The notes beneath the pieces were generated by a model. That model saw only the letters and a list, made by a program, of their open reading frames with translations. It was not told the DNA's origin and did no database searches. Positions 8,486-16,183 of a stretch of DNA of 61,459 nucleotides are shown here, piece after piece (within the stretch, counting starts at the first letter, position 1; every line of letters begins with the position of its first letter). Origin of the DNA: Marinicella sp. (GTDB lineage: Bacteria; Pseudomonadota; Gammaproteobacteria; Xanthomonadales; Marinicellaceae); the NCBI GenBank assembly GCA_028284365.1, contig JANQRW010000084.1, forward strand, positions 1 to 61,459. The letters are read 5' to 3'. The position numbers were made by a program, and so were the translations under genes.

Positions 8486-9511
8486 TCAAGACTCGAATGT
8501 GTCCTGCATGCTCTCAATACTGGCTTCAACTTTCTTTGGTTTATTAAAGAATGCGATGTGATAAACTGCTTCACCTTCTTGTACTAAGGGTATGTTCTGT
8601 TTACCAATGATGATTCCATCAGCATGGCTTAATACTTGTGAAGTGATGTCACCCAAAGGCTTTTTAATATTAGCCAGTACATCACCTTCTTTGACTAAAT
8701 CCCCCAGTTCTTTTTTATGTAGCACAAAACCACTGTCTGCTGCCCTGACCCAACTGCTTTTATTCGCAACGAAAGGTTCGATTGGTATTTTTTTACTGCG
8801 TTGTTTGGGGAGCATTTTTAAGTACCTGAGCACATTGAGAATCCCTTTGAGCCCAACTTTGATTGATAATTCATCAAATCTCAATGCTTGACCTGCCTCA
8901 TATAACAACATTGGAATGCCCAAATCATCAGCAGTTTCGCGCAGAGAGCCATCTCGTAAATTTGCGTTGATAATAACAGGGACACCAAATGCCTTGGCCA
9001 ATTCAAAAGTGTTTTCATCTTCAATATTAGCCCTGATTTGGGGTAGATTACTGCGGTGAATGGCACCGGTATGCAAATCAATACCATAATCACACTTCTT
9101 GACAATCTCTTCAATAAAAAGATGGGCAATGCGAGCAGCTAAAGAACCTTTTGCTGACCCTGGAAAACTGCGATTCAAATCTCGACGATCTGGTAAATAA
9201 CGACTCTGGTTCAAAACGCCAAAACCATTCACAATTGGTACAGCTATTAAAGTGCCTTTGAGTGCATTTAGCGCTTTACTCTTAATCAACCGACTGATAA
9301 TTTCAATACCATTGAGCTCATCACCGTGAATGGCGCCACAGATAAATACAGTTGGCCCAGTTTTCTTCCCTCTTTTGACATATACCGGGATATTCATGGT
9401 AGTGTCTGTATAGAGTTTTACTGTTGGCAAATGTATCTTTTGACTTTCTCCTGGTTTAATTTCATGATCTCCAATCACCAGAGGCTTATTTTGTTCTTCA
9501 TGTCTGCTCAT
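8486..9511 (-). CDS. Succinylglutamate desuccinylase/aspartoacylase family zinc carboxypeptidase-like protein
   Basis: A 341-aa M14-fold amidohydrolase. The zinc motif GAIHGDELNGIE gives His62 and Glu65, and GIDLHTGAIHRSN provides the conserved Asp and third-ligand region. The C-terminal ~90 residues form a biotinyl-like beta domain (ADGIIIGKQNIPLVQEGEAV). The family releases small acids from N-acyl amino acids; no arginine-succinyltransferase (ast) genes are nearby, so the substrate is open. It converges with the MBL gene (25-nt gap) and stands alone. Confidence 0.9.
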   Translation of the reverse strand: MSRHEEQNKPLVIGDHEIKPGESQKIHLPTVKLYTDTTMNIPVYVKRGKKTGPTVFICGAIHGDELNGIEIISRLIKSKALNALKGTLIAVPIVNGFGVLNQSRYLPDRRDLNRSFPGSAKGSLAARIAHLFIEEIVKKCDYGIDLHTGAIHRSNLPQIRANIEDENTFELAKAFGVPVIINANLRDGSLRETADDLGIPMLLYEAGQALRFDELSIKVGLKGILNVLRYLKMLPKQRSKKIPIEPFVANKSSWVRAADSGFVLHKKELGDLVKEGDVLANIKKPLGDITSQVLSHADGIIIGKQNIPLVQEGEAVYHIAFFNKPKKVEASIESMQDTFES

Positions 9512-9605
9512 TGGCTTTGGTAAAGTAAAAGTGGTTCAACGAAAAGCAATTATACTTGATTTAAATTCAGCGCAGAAAGCCGCATTTATATGTTGTTTGT
9601 TTTTT

Positions 9606-12600
9606 TCATTGTATGGGCTCCTGAGCACTTTGGTTGATTTTCCTTGATCGCCATAAATAGTAAATGACGGGCAACACAACCAAAGTTAAAATGAGTGCAC
9701 TGACCATACCACCAATCATAGGGGCGGCTATTCGACTCATGACTTGTGAACCAGTTCCAGTGCCATAAAGTACTGGTAGGAGTCCGATGATGATTGATAA
9801 GGAAGTCATCATTACTGGGCGGATTCTCAGACCAGCTCCTTGCATAATGGCTTCCAATAAGTCATCTCTGTTGAGTGCTTTGTTTTGTTTTTTTAAATGC
9901 ACCAGTAAATTTTGATATGACTGATTCAGGTATACCAGCATAATCACTCCAATTTCAACCGTAACTCCGGCCAAGGCAATGAAACCCACCCCCACAGCAA
10001 TTGAGAAATTAAAAGCCTCCAGATACATCAACCAGATACTCCCTATCAATGCAAATGGCAGTGTAACAATGATAATAGCCACTTCCGCAAAGTTTCTGAA
10101 ATTCATAAACAACAGTAAAAGGATGATGCCTAAAGTCAGTGGTATAACATAAGTTAATTTGGCCTTGGCCCGCAGCATGTATTCATACTGTCCTGACCAA
10201 CTGATGGCATATCCAGCAGGTAGATTCAGTTGTTCAGCAACCACCTGTTGAGCATTTTGAACATAAGTGCCCACATCAACACCTTCAATGTCGATAAGAG
10301 ACCAACCTGTAAGCCTGGCATTTTCACTTTTAATACCTGCTGGCCCATCTTCGATAAAAACATGAGCCACATCTCCTAATGCAATTACTTGCTTGCTTGG
10401 TGTAATAATTGGGAGCAATGATATTTGCTCTGGTGAATCACGATCTTCTTGGGGGTATCTGACATTAACTGGGTAACGTTCTTGTCCTTCAACACTCATG
10501 GTGATATTCATACCTCCAATAGCTGATGAAACCACTTGTTGGATGTCATTAACTGTTAAGTTGTATCTGGCTGCTTGTTGACGATTGATATCAACTTTGA
10601 TGTACCTACCACCAACTACCCTTTCAGAGTAAACTGAAGATGTTCCTTCAACATTCTCAAGTAGGTCTTCAAGTTGCTTACCAATCAATTCAATCTCATT
10701 CAATCTTGGCCCTGATATCTTGATCCCCACTGGGGTTTTGATGCCAGTTGCGAGCATGTCTATTCGAGTTTTAATTGGCATCACCCACGCATTGGTAACG
10801 CCTGGTATATTAACCAAGGAATTGAGCTCTTTTGTCAAAGATTCAGTATCAATACCTTCTCGCCATTGTTCTCTGGGCTTGAGCTGAATGAAAGTTTCAA
10901 TCATGGTTAGGGGGGCTGGATCTGTTGCGGTTTCAGCCCTGCCTACCTTACCGAAAACTGTTTCTACTTCAGGTATGCTCTTGATTAATTTATCTGTTTG
11001 TTGAAGCAATTCTCTTGCTTTACCTATAGAAATCCCGGGATAAGTTGTTGGCATATACATTAAATCACCTTCATCCAGAGATGGCATGAATTCACTGCCA
11101 ATCTTATTAATTGGCCACAAGCCTACTATAAAAATCAATAATGCCACCAGAATGGTTAATTTAGGAAACTTTAAAGCCAGATTAAGCACTGGCATATAAA
11201 TGGCTCTCAGCCACCTATTAATCGGATTTTCATGCTCGGCAAGGACCTTGCCACGAACAAAATAACCCATCAGAACCGGTACCAATGTGATCGCAAGTGC
11301 TGCTGATGCTGCCATGGCATAAGTCTTGGTAAATGCCAATGGTGAAAACATTCGCCCTTCTTGAGCTTCCAATGTAAAAACAGGAATAAAGCTGACAGTG
11401 ATAATCAAAAGACTAAAAAATAAAGCAGGACCAACTTCTGATGCAGATTTAATCACAATTTTCCAGCGGTTCTCTGAAGTCAGCTCAACTCGTTCCATAT
11501 ACTTGTGCATGTTTTCTATCATCACAACAGCACCATCGATCATGGCTCCAATTGCTATCGCAATACCGCCCAATGACATGATGTTGGCATTTAATCCTTG
11601 GATGTGCATGATGATAAATGCTGTCAGAATCCCAACTGGTAGTGAAATGATTGCCACCAATGATGAGCGCACATGGAATAAGAAAACAATGCAAATCAAC
11701 GCCACTATGACGAATTCGTGCAACAACTTATGCCACAGGTTTTCAACAGCTCTTTCAATCAGTGTACTTCTGTCATAAACGGTGACAATTTCAACCCCTT
11801 CAGGCAACCCTTTCTTTAGCACCTCAAGTTTCTGTTTGACAGCATTTATCGTTGTCTGTGCATTTTCACCAAAACGCATGGTTATGATGCCACCTACAGT
11901 TTCACCTTCACCGTTAAGTTCAGCGATGCCCCTCCTCATTTGGGGGCCTATATCAACGGTGGCCACATCTTTCAATAACAAGGGTGTGCCATGAGTGTTT
12001 GCCCCTAATGGAACCAATTCAAGGTCTTCTTTATCTTTAATGTATCCAGTTGCTCTTACCATGTATTCAGCTTCTGCCATCTCGACAACTGATGCCCCCA
12101 CCTCTTGGTTACTTTGCTTGATTGACATAAGCAAATGTGACAAAGGAATATCATAGGCTTGTAACTTTTGCGGATCCACTTTAACTTGATATTGCTTGAC
12201 CATGCCTCCTATGGCAGCAACTTCTGAGACCCCAGAGACTGTTTGTAATTCATACTTTAGAAACCAATCTTGAATACTTCGCAGTTCACTTAAATCATAT
12301 TGACCAGTGCGATCAATCAGTGAATAAATATAAATCCACCCCACACCTGTGGCATCTGGACCCAATTGAGGCCTTACGTTTTCTGGCAGTGCTGCGGTTG
12401 CTTGACTCAAATACTCTAAAACACGTGACCGTGCCCAGTATAAATCCGTATCTTCATCAAATATTACATAAACAAAGGAATCACCAAAAAATGAATACCC
12501 TCTTACAGTCGATGCACCTGGTACTGAAAGCATGGCAGTGGTTAGTGGATAAGTGATTTGATCTTGAACCACTTGAGGTGCCTGTCCTGGGTAACTGGTT

Positions 12601-12752
12601 TTAATGATCACCTGTACATCTGATAAATCCGGAATGGCATCAACTGGCGTATTCTTCACAGAATACAAACCCCAAATAACTAAAACCAAAGCGGTGATTA
12701 AAACAAAAATTCTGTTATGCACAGACCATTTAATGATGGTGTCAATCATCAT
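9606..12752 (-). CDS. cusA: Cu(I)/Ag(I) efflux RND transporter, CusA
   Basis: A 1048-aa heavy-metal-efflux RND pump of the inner membrane, driven by protons, exporting Cu(I) or Ag(I) through CusC. The first segment starts IIKWSVHNRIFVLI; the membrane proton-relay segment is AIAIGAMIDGAVVMIENM. All three metal-binding methionines of E. coli CusA (573, 623, 672) have counterparts here: LMYMPTT, LTMIETF and RIDMLATGIK. This argues for monovalent copper/silver rather than the Zn/Co specificity of CzcA. The ATG overlaps the cusB stop by 4 nt. It is the last gene of the operon. Confidence 0.95.
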   Translation of the reverse strand: MMIDTIIKWSVHNRIFVLITALVLVIWGLYSVKNTPVDAIPDLSDVQVIIKTSYPGQAPQVVQDQITYPLTTAMLSVPGASTVRGYSFFGDSFVYVIFDEDTDLYWARSRVLEYLSQATAALPENVRPQLGPDATGVGWIYIYSLIDRTGQYDLSELRSIQDWFLKYELQTVSGVSEVAAIGGMVKQYQVKVDPQKLQAYDIPLSHLLMSIKQSNQEVGASVVEMAEAEYMVRATGYIKDKEDLELVPLGANTHGTPLLLKDVATVDIGPQMRRGIAELNGEGETVGGIITMRFGENAQTTINAVKQKLEVLKKGLPEGVEIVTVYDRSTLIERAVENLWHKLLHEFVIVALICIVFLFHVRSSLVAIISLPVGILTAFIIMHIQGLNANIMSLGGIAIAIGAMIDGAVVMIENMHKYMERVELTSENRWKIVIKSASEVGPALFFSLLIITVSFIPVFTLEAQEGRMFSPLAFTKTYAMAASAALAITLVPVLMGYFVRGKVLAEHENPINRWLRAIYMPVLNLALKFPKLTILVALLIFIVGLWPINKIGSEFMPSLDEGDLMYMPTTYPGISIGKARELLQQTDKLIKSIPEVETVFGKVGRAETATDPAPLTMIETFIQLKPREQWREGIDTESLTKELNSLVNIPGVTNAWVMPIKTRIDMLATGIKTPVGIKISGPRLNEIELIGKQLEDLLENVEGTSSVYSERVVGGRYIKVDINRQQAARYNLTVNDIQQVVSSAIGGMNITMSVEGQERYPVNVRYPQEDRDSPEQISLLPIITPSKQVIALGDVAHVFIEDGPAGIKSENARLTGWSLIDIEGVDVGTYVQNAQQVVAEQLNLPAGYAISWSGQYEYMLRAKAKLTYVIPLTLGIILLLLFMNFRNFAEVAIIIVTLPFALIGSIWLMYLEAFNFSIAVGVGFIALAGVTVEIGVIMLVYLNQSYQNLLVHLKKQNKALNRDDLLEAIMQGAGLRIRPVMMTSLSIIIGLLPVLYGTGTGSQVMSRIAAPMIGGMVSALILTLVVLPVIYYLWRSRKINQSAQEPIQ

Positions 12753-14041
12753 CGTTTCTCCTTACTGTCTTGATTATTTGATTCTTGGTCTTTCATCGGT
12801 GAGTGATCCATCTGAGAATGATCCATTTCATGGTTCATTCTTTTGAAATCGGATGTTTTGCTGGATTCTGAATCCAACAGAAATTGGGCAGATGTGACAA
12901 CAATGTCATTCTTTGTTAATCCATCCAGCACCTCTATGAAATCACCATACGAATAACCCAAAGTAACGTTGATCGATTTAAATTTGCCATCGCCAAGTGC
13001 CAAGACCACCCTGTCTGAATTTCCTGTTCTGATAACAGCTTCACCAGGTACAAGCAACTTTGGAGAATCAGTTACGACCTCCAGATTTACTCGCGCAAAC
13101 ATATTGGGCTTTAACAGTCCCCTTTCATTTATAAAGCGCAGTCTGACTTTTAAGGTTCTTGTTTTTGGATCGAGTGTCGGATGAATAAAATCAACCACTC
13201 CTGTCCAGTTTTCACCTGGTGCATAGTCTAGTTTCATCGTTGCAGGCTGGCTTAAACGAATCATGGATGCTTGCTTTTCTAAGATATCAACTTCAACCCA
13301 CACATTATCCAATGCACCAATTGACATCAGGGTATCACCCGGTTTAACAAAGAAACCTTCTCTTATTCTCAAATTTTCTACCACTCCATGATTGGGCGAG
13401 TAGAAAGTTACACGCTGTAAGGCAAGCTTATTCTTTTTAAGGGTTTTAATTTGTTGGTTTGAGAATTGTAGTGACACAAGCCGTTCTTCTGCCGCTTTGA
13501 TCAATCTGCGATCATTGCGTTTCAATGCAAGCAACAACTCCTCTTGGGCATTCACTAATTGTGGTGAATATATGTCGTAAAGTGGTTGATTCTTTGCAAC
13601 TTCTTCACCTGAAGATTTGATATAAAGTTTCTCAATCCAACCTTCTACCCTTGGGTGAATATGAAATAATCGTTCTTCATCATATTGTACGATTCCCATA
13701 CCAGTGATAGTTGATTTACCTTTAGCCAAAACAATTTGTTGTGTCCTTACCCCCAGGTTGTTAATTACATCTGGTGAAATTCTGACTGTACCAATGCTGT
13801 CTTCATCACCATAATAAGGGATCAGGTCCATACCCATAGGTGATTGACCAGGTTTATCTCTGCGGTAGTTAGGGTCCATTGGGGCCACCCAATAAAGTGG
13901 TTCCTTTTTACTGGGTGAATTCATAGGTGGTGATGATTCACTTGTGCTGCTGCCAACAATAAAAAAAGCAATGAGTGCACCAATGGTCAAACCAATGACC
14001 AAACCAACCACTAAATTTACCCCAGATTTTTTATCATTCAT
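12749..14041 (-). CDS. cusB: Cu(I)/Ag(I) efflux periplasmic adaptor, CusB
   Basis: A 430-aa membrane-fusion protein linking CusA to CusC. After an N-terminal membrane anchor comes a heavy-metal-binding domain (about residues 49-77: YWVAPMDPNYR through GQSPMGMDLIP), then barrel-sandwich, helical hairpin and beta-barrel domains. The last ~30 residues are Met/His-rich (NHEMDHSQMDHSPM) and probably add Cu(I) ligands, standing in for a separate CusF, which is not seen here. Both ends overlap neighbours by 4 nt, showing tight translational coupling. Confidence 0.94.
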   Translation of the reverse strand: MNDKKSGVNLVVGLVIGLTIGALIAFFIVGSSTSESSPPMNSPSKKEPLYWVAPMDPNYRRDKPGQSPMGMDLIPYYGDEDSIGTVRISPDVINNLGVRTQQIVLAKGKSTITGMGIVQYDEERLFHIHPRVEGWIEKLYIKSSGEEVAKNQPLYDIYSPQLVNAQEELLLALKRNDRRLIKAAEERLVSLQFSNQQIKTLKKNKLALQRVTFYSPNHGVVENLRIREGFFVKPGDTLMSIGALDNVWVEVDILEKQASMIRLSQPATMKLDYAPGENWTGVVDFIHPTLDPKTRTLKVRLRFINERGLLKPNMFARVNLEVVTDSPKLLVPGEAVIRTGNSDRVVLALGDGKFKSINVTLGYSYGDFIEVLDGLTKNDIVVTSAQFLLDSESSKTSDFKRMNHEMDHSQMDHSPMKDQESNNQDSKEKR

Positions 14042-15402
14042 GATCTTTTCTCCCCTTTTAATTGGCTGGCATTTTTCAACACATCTACGCCAGTTAATAA
14101 GTAATTAATTTGTGCATTTAACTTCTCGATATCTACATTGATCGTCAGTGCATCAATTTGAGCATTAAGTTCAGTTATTCGAGCCCTAACAACTTCAGCA
14201 AAATCCCCATCATCATGTGTATATGCACTCAAAGAAGCTTCTGTCTGTTCACTCATCTGAGGTAATAAACTAGCACTGTAGAATTTTTTTCGCTCATATA
14301 GCCTGACAAGTTCAGCTTGAGTAACCTGGAACATAGCCGCCATATCACGAAGTAATAAAGATTTCTCAGACTCTGCACTGTCAACAGAAAAAACCGCAGC
14401 TTTAACTTCTTGATCCTGCTTATTCTTGGTAAATAGAGGTAACTCAAAGCTCACACCAATTGAAACCAGATCCGCTCGACTGATGCCATCAGCAGCGCCA
14501 CCTCTGTACCCATAGCTGGCATTCATGCCCCATGAAGGTTTGTACTTCTGCATAGCCAATTCGACACTTTTTCCCTGCACTTCAATTCGAACATCTATCG
14601 CTTTCATTGCAGGGTGTTTAGACAGCGCGGTTAATAAGTCATCACTATTGAGATTTAAAGCATCATGCTTTGCCAAATCAGGTAACTGATTATTCAGTGT
14701 ATATGCAGCTCTATTTCTTAATGGCTTCAGTGCATATTCATATTCATGAATCAGTCCTTTTAGCTGTTCAAGATTCTTATCATAAGCCTGTTTCAAAACT
14801 GATAACCGGTCATCCAAACGTGATAACTCAAGCTGAGCCCTGATTAAATCTTGTTGTTGGGTTTGTCCAAAACCAGATGAATAGCTGGCTTCAACCAAAT
14901 CAACCAGTTGTTCAAACAAAGGCCGATCTTTCTCAATCAAATCAATACTCCGTTGAGCTCTGTATGCATCAAGCCAGCGTAAGCTTACTTGCTTAACCAG
15001 CAATGCCAGCCTGTTTTCTCTGAGTATGGGCTGCTCTTGTGCCAACAAGTTAAATTGTTTGGTTTTTATGGTGCGGGTTTTACCGCGAGGAAAAATCTGA
15101 CTAAACCCAACTTTTAACTGAGTCATTGGTTCCTGATTGAAATCAAAACGATCAGCACCTATGTTAGCCAAACCAACAGATACAACCGGGTCATTAAGCT
15201 GACCTGCAGCAATTGCAGTTGCGGCTAGTTTAGACTGTGTATATTTACTCATTTCAAGCCATGGATCATTTGCCTTAGCCATATCAATGGCGTCTCTGAT
15301 GGACAGCTCTTGAGACAAGTTCTCACTCATTGATGGTGTTATTAAACCAAGCATGCAACCCATCACAAGTGCTAAATGCCAACTACTTTTTTTATTATTC
15401 AT
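14038..15402 (-). CDS. cusC: TolC-family outer-membrane channel, CusC-like
   Basis: A 454-aa outer-membrane efflux protein with a signal peptide (LVMGCMLGLITPSMS) and the repeated helical outer-membrane-factor architecture (two copies, around residues 40-230 and 260-450). It would form the trimeric exit duct for the CusBA pump. It is the first of the three efflux genes, and its stop overlaps the cusB start. No lipobox is apparent, unlike E. coli CusC. Confidence 0.9.
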   Translation of the reverse strand: MNNKKSSWHLALVMGCMLGLITPSMSENLSQELSIRDAIDMAKANDPWLEMSKYTQSKLAATAIAAGQLNDPVVSVGLANIGADRFDFNQEPMTQLKVGFSQIFPRGKTRTIKTKQFNLLAQEQPILRENRLALLVKQVSLRWLDAYRAQRSIDLIEKDRPLFEQLVDLVEASYSSGFGQTQQQDLIRAQLELSRLDDRLSVLKQAYDKNLEQLKGLIHEYEYALKPLRNRAAYTLNNQLPDLAKHDALNLNSDDLLTALSKHPAMKAIDVRIEVQGKSVELAMQKYKPSWGMNASYGYRGGAADGISRADLVSIGVSFELPLFTKNKQDQEVKAAVFSVDSAESEKSLLLRDMAAMFQVTQAELVRLYERKKFYSASLLPQMSEQTEASLSAYTHDDGDFAEVVRARITELNAQIDALTINVDIEKLNAQINYLLTGVDVLKNASQLKGEKRS

Positions 15403-15481
15403 ACCAACCCCTCATTCTTGGGCTAATTCCTCTGGAATTCTCATTGGCTGGTGTTTAACTTAAGCCAATATAACTTCAAAT

Positions 15482-15499
15482 AGAGGTATGGATACCTCT
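15482..15499. promoter_or_regulatory. Perfect 8-bp dyad upstream of cusC (candidate operator)
   Basis: AGAGGTATGGATACCTCT is a perfect inverted repeat with a 2-nt centre, about 80 nt upstream of the cusC ATG. Copper regulators of the MerR type (CueR) bind dyads of this size between promoter elements. I could not find a convincing -35/-10 pair with the 19-20 nt spacing such regulators need, so the role is a guess. Confidence 0.35.
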
Positions 15500-15520
15500 G
15501 CCAATACAATGATTATTAAA

Positions 15521-15535
15521 GCCCAAATTTTGGGC
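15521..15535 (-). terminator. Weak terminator or attenuator between the Cys-rich gene and cusC
   Basis: GCCCAAAATTTGGGC (minus strand) is a 6-7 bp stem with a very short loop, followed by TTTAATAAT. It sits 14 nt downstream of the 132-aa gene's stop. It may end that transcript, or partly separate it from the cusCBA genes. Confidence 0.4.
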
Positions 15536-15549
15536 GCACTAATCCTGTG

Positions 15550-15948
15550 TTAGCAGATAATGGGAGGGCGAAATAAAGCTGATGGAACTTGGGAAATATA
15601 AGCTGCAGAACTATTGTAGACCGATGAATATGTGCCTTGAAAAAATTCTAAACCAGTGCTTGTCGCAATCATGGATAATGATGACGAACATGTATTTTGA
15701 GTACACTGACAATCATTCAGACAACAATCAGTCATACTTAAGTGGCCAGCCATATTTATTGTTGGGTCCATGTGATGATTTGCATGTGGATCATTCAAAT
15801 CCATGCTCTGCACAGTATGGCCATTAGGGTTTGATACGTTCTTATTGCATCCTGTAAAGCCAGCCAATGATTGATCGACAATCAACACCAATGCAAACAC
15901 TGTAAAAATGTATTGAACGTATTTTATTTTTCTGATTGTCTTCAACAT
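15550..15948 (-). CDS. Small exported Cys/His/Met-rich protein, probably copper-binding (CopL-like)
   Basis: A 132-aa protein with an N-terminal hydrophobic signal (YIFTVFALVLIVDQSLA). Its mature middle is dense in possible Cu(I) ligands: HANHHMDPT, NMAGHLSMTDCC and NDCQCTQNTC. It ends in LFRPPIIC, resembling the RPP ending of CopL-type proteins that sit in front of copper operons. Its place immediately before cusCBA on the same strand supports a copper-sensing or chaperone role. Similarity to CopL is by composition and ending, not a confident family call. Confidence 0.6.
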   Translation of the reverse strand: MLKTIRKIKYVQYIFTVFALVLIVDQSLAGFTGCNKNVSNPNGHTVQSMDLNDPHANHHMDPTINMAGHLSMTDCCLNDCQCTQNTCSSSLSMIATSTGLEFFQGTYSSVYNSSAAYISQVPSALFRPPIIC

Positions 15949-16124
15949 ACTGTGACTATGATACCAATTGATTAAGAAAGTTCAATAGAAAATAGATCAA
16001 TGATTTTGGATTTTTCTTTATCTTTTGCTGCGCTTGGTCGGCATTTAAATCATGTCATGACAAATAGTATGGCACGATTACAAAAAAATGCCTTCATCAT
16101 TATTCAAAATTGAGAAATGGTTTG

Positions 16125-16160
16125 TAAAAAAAATGCCCCAAGGGAACCCATGAGGCATTT
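16125..16160 (-). terminator. Rho-independent terminator of the acylase gene
   Basis: On the minus strand AAATGCC (16154-16160) pairs with GGCATTT (16131-16137) around a loop and is followed by a run of T (As at 16125-16130 on the plus strand). It lies about 25 nt after the acylase stop codon. Confidence 0.75.
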
Positions 16161-16183
16161 GTGTCAGGTTAACAAACCAAAAG

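Noticed and set aside
15582..15827. 81-codon plus-strand ORF opposite the Cys-rich protein
   Set aside because: It lies fully antisense to a gene with signal peptide, metal-ligand clusters and operon context, and has no recognisable features.
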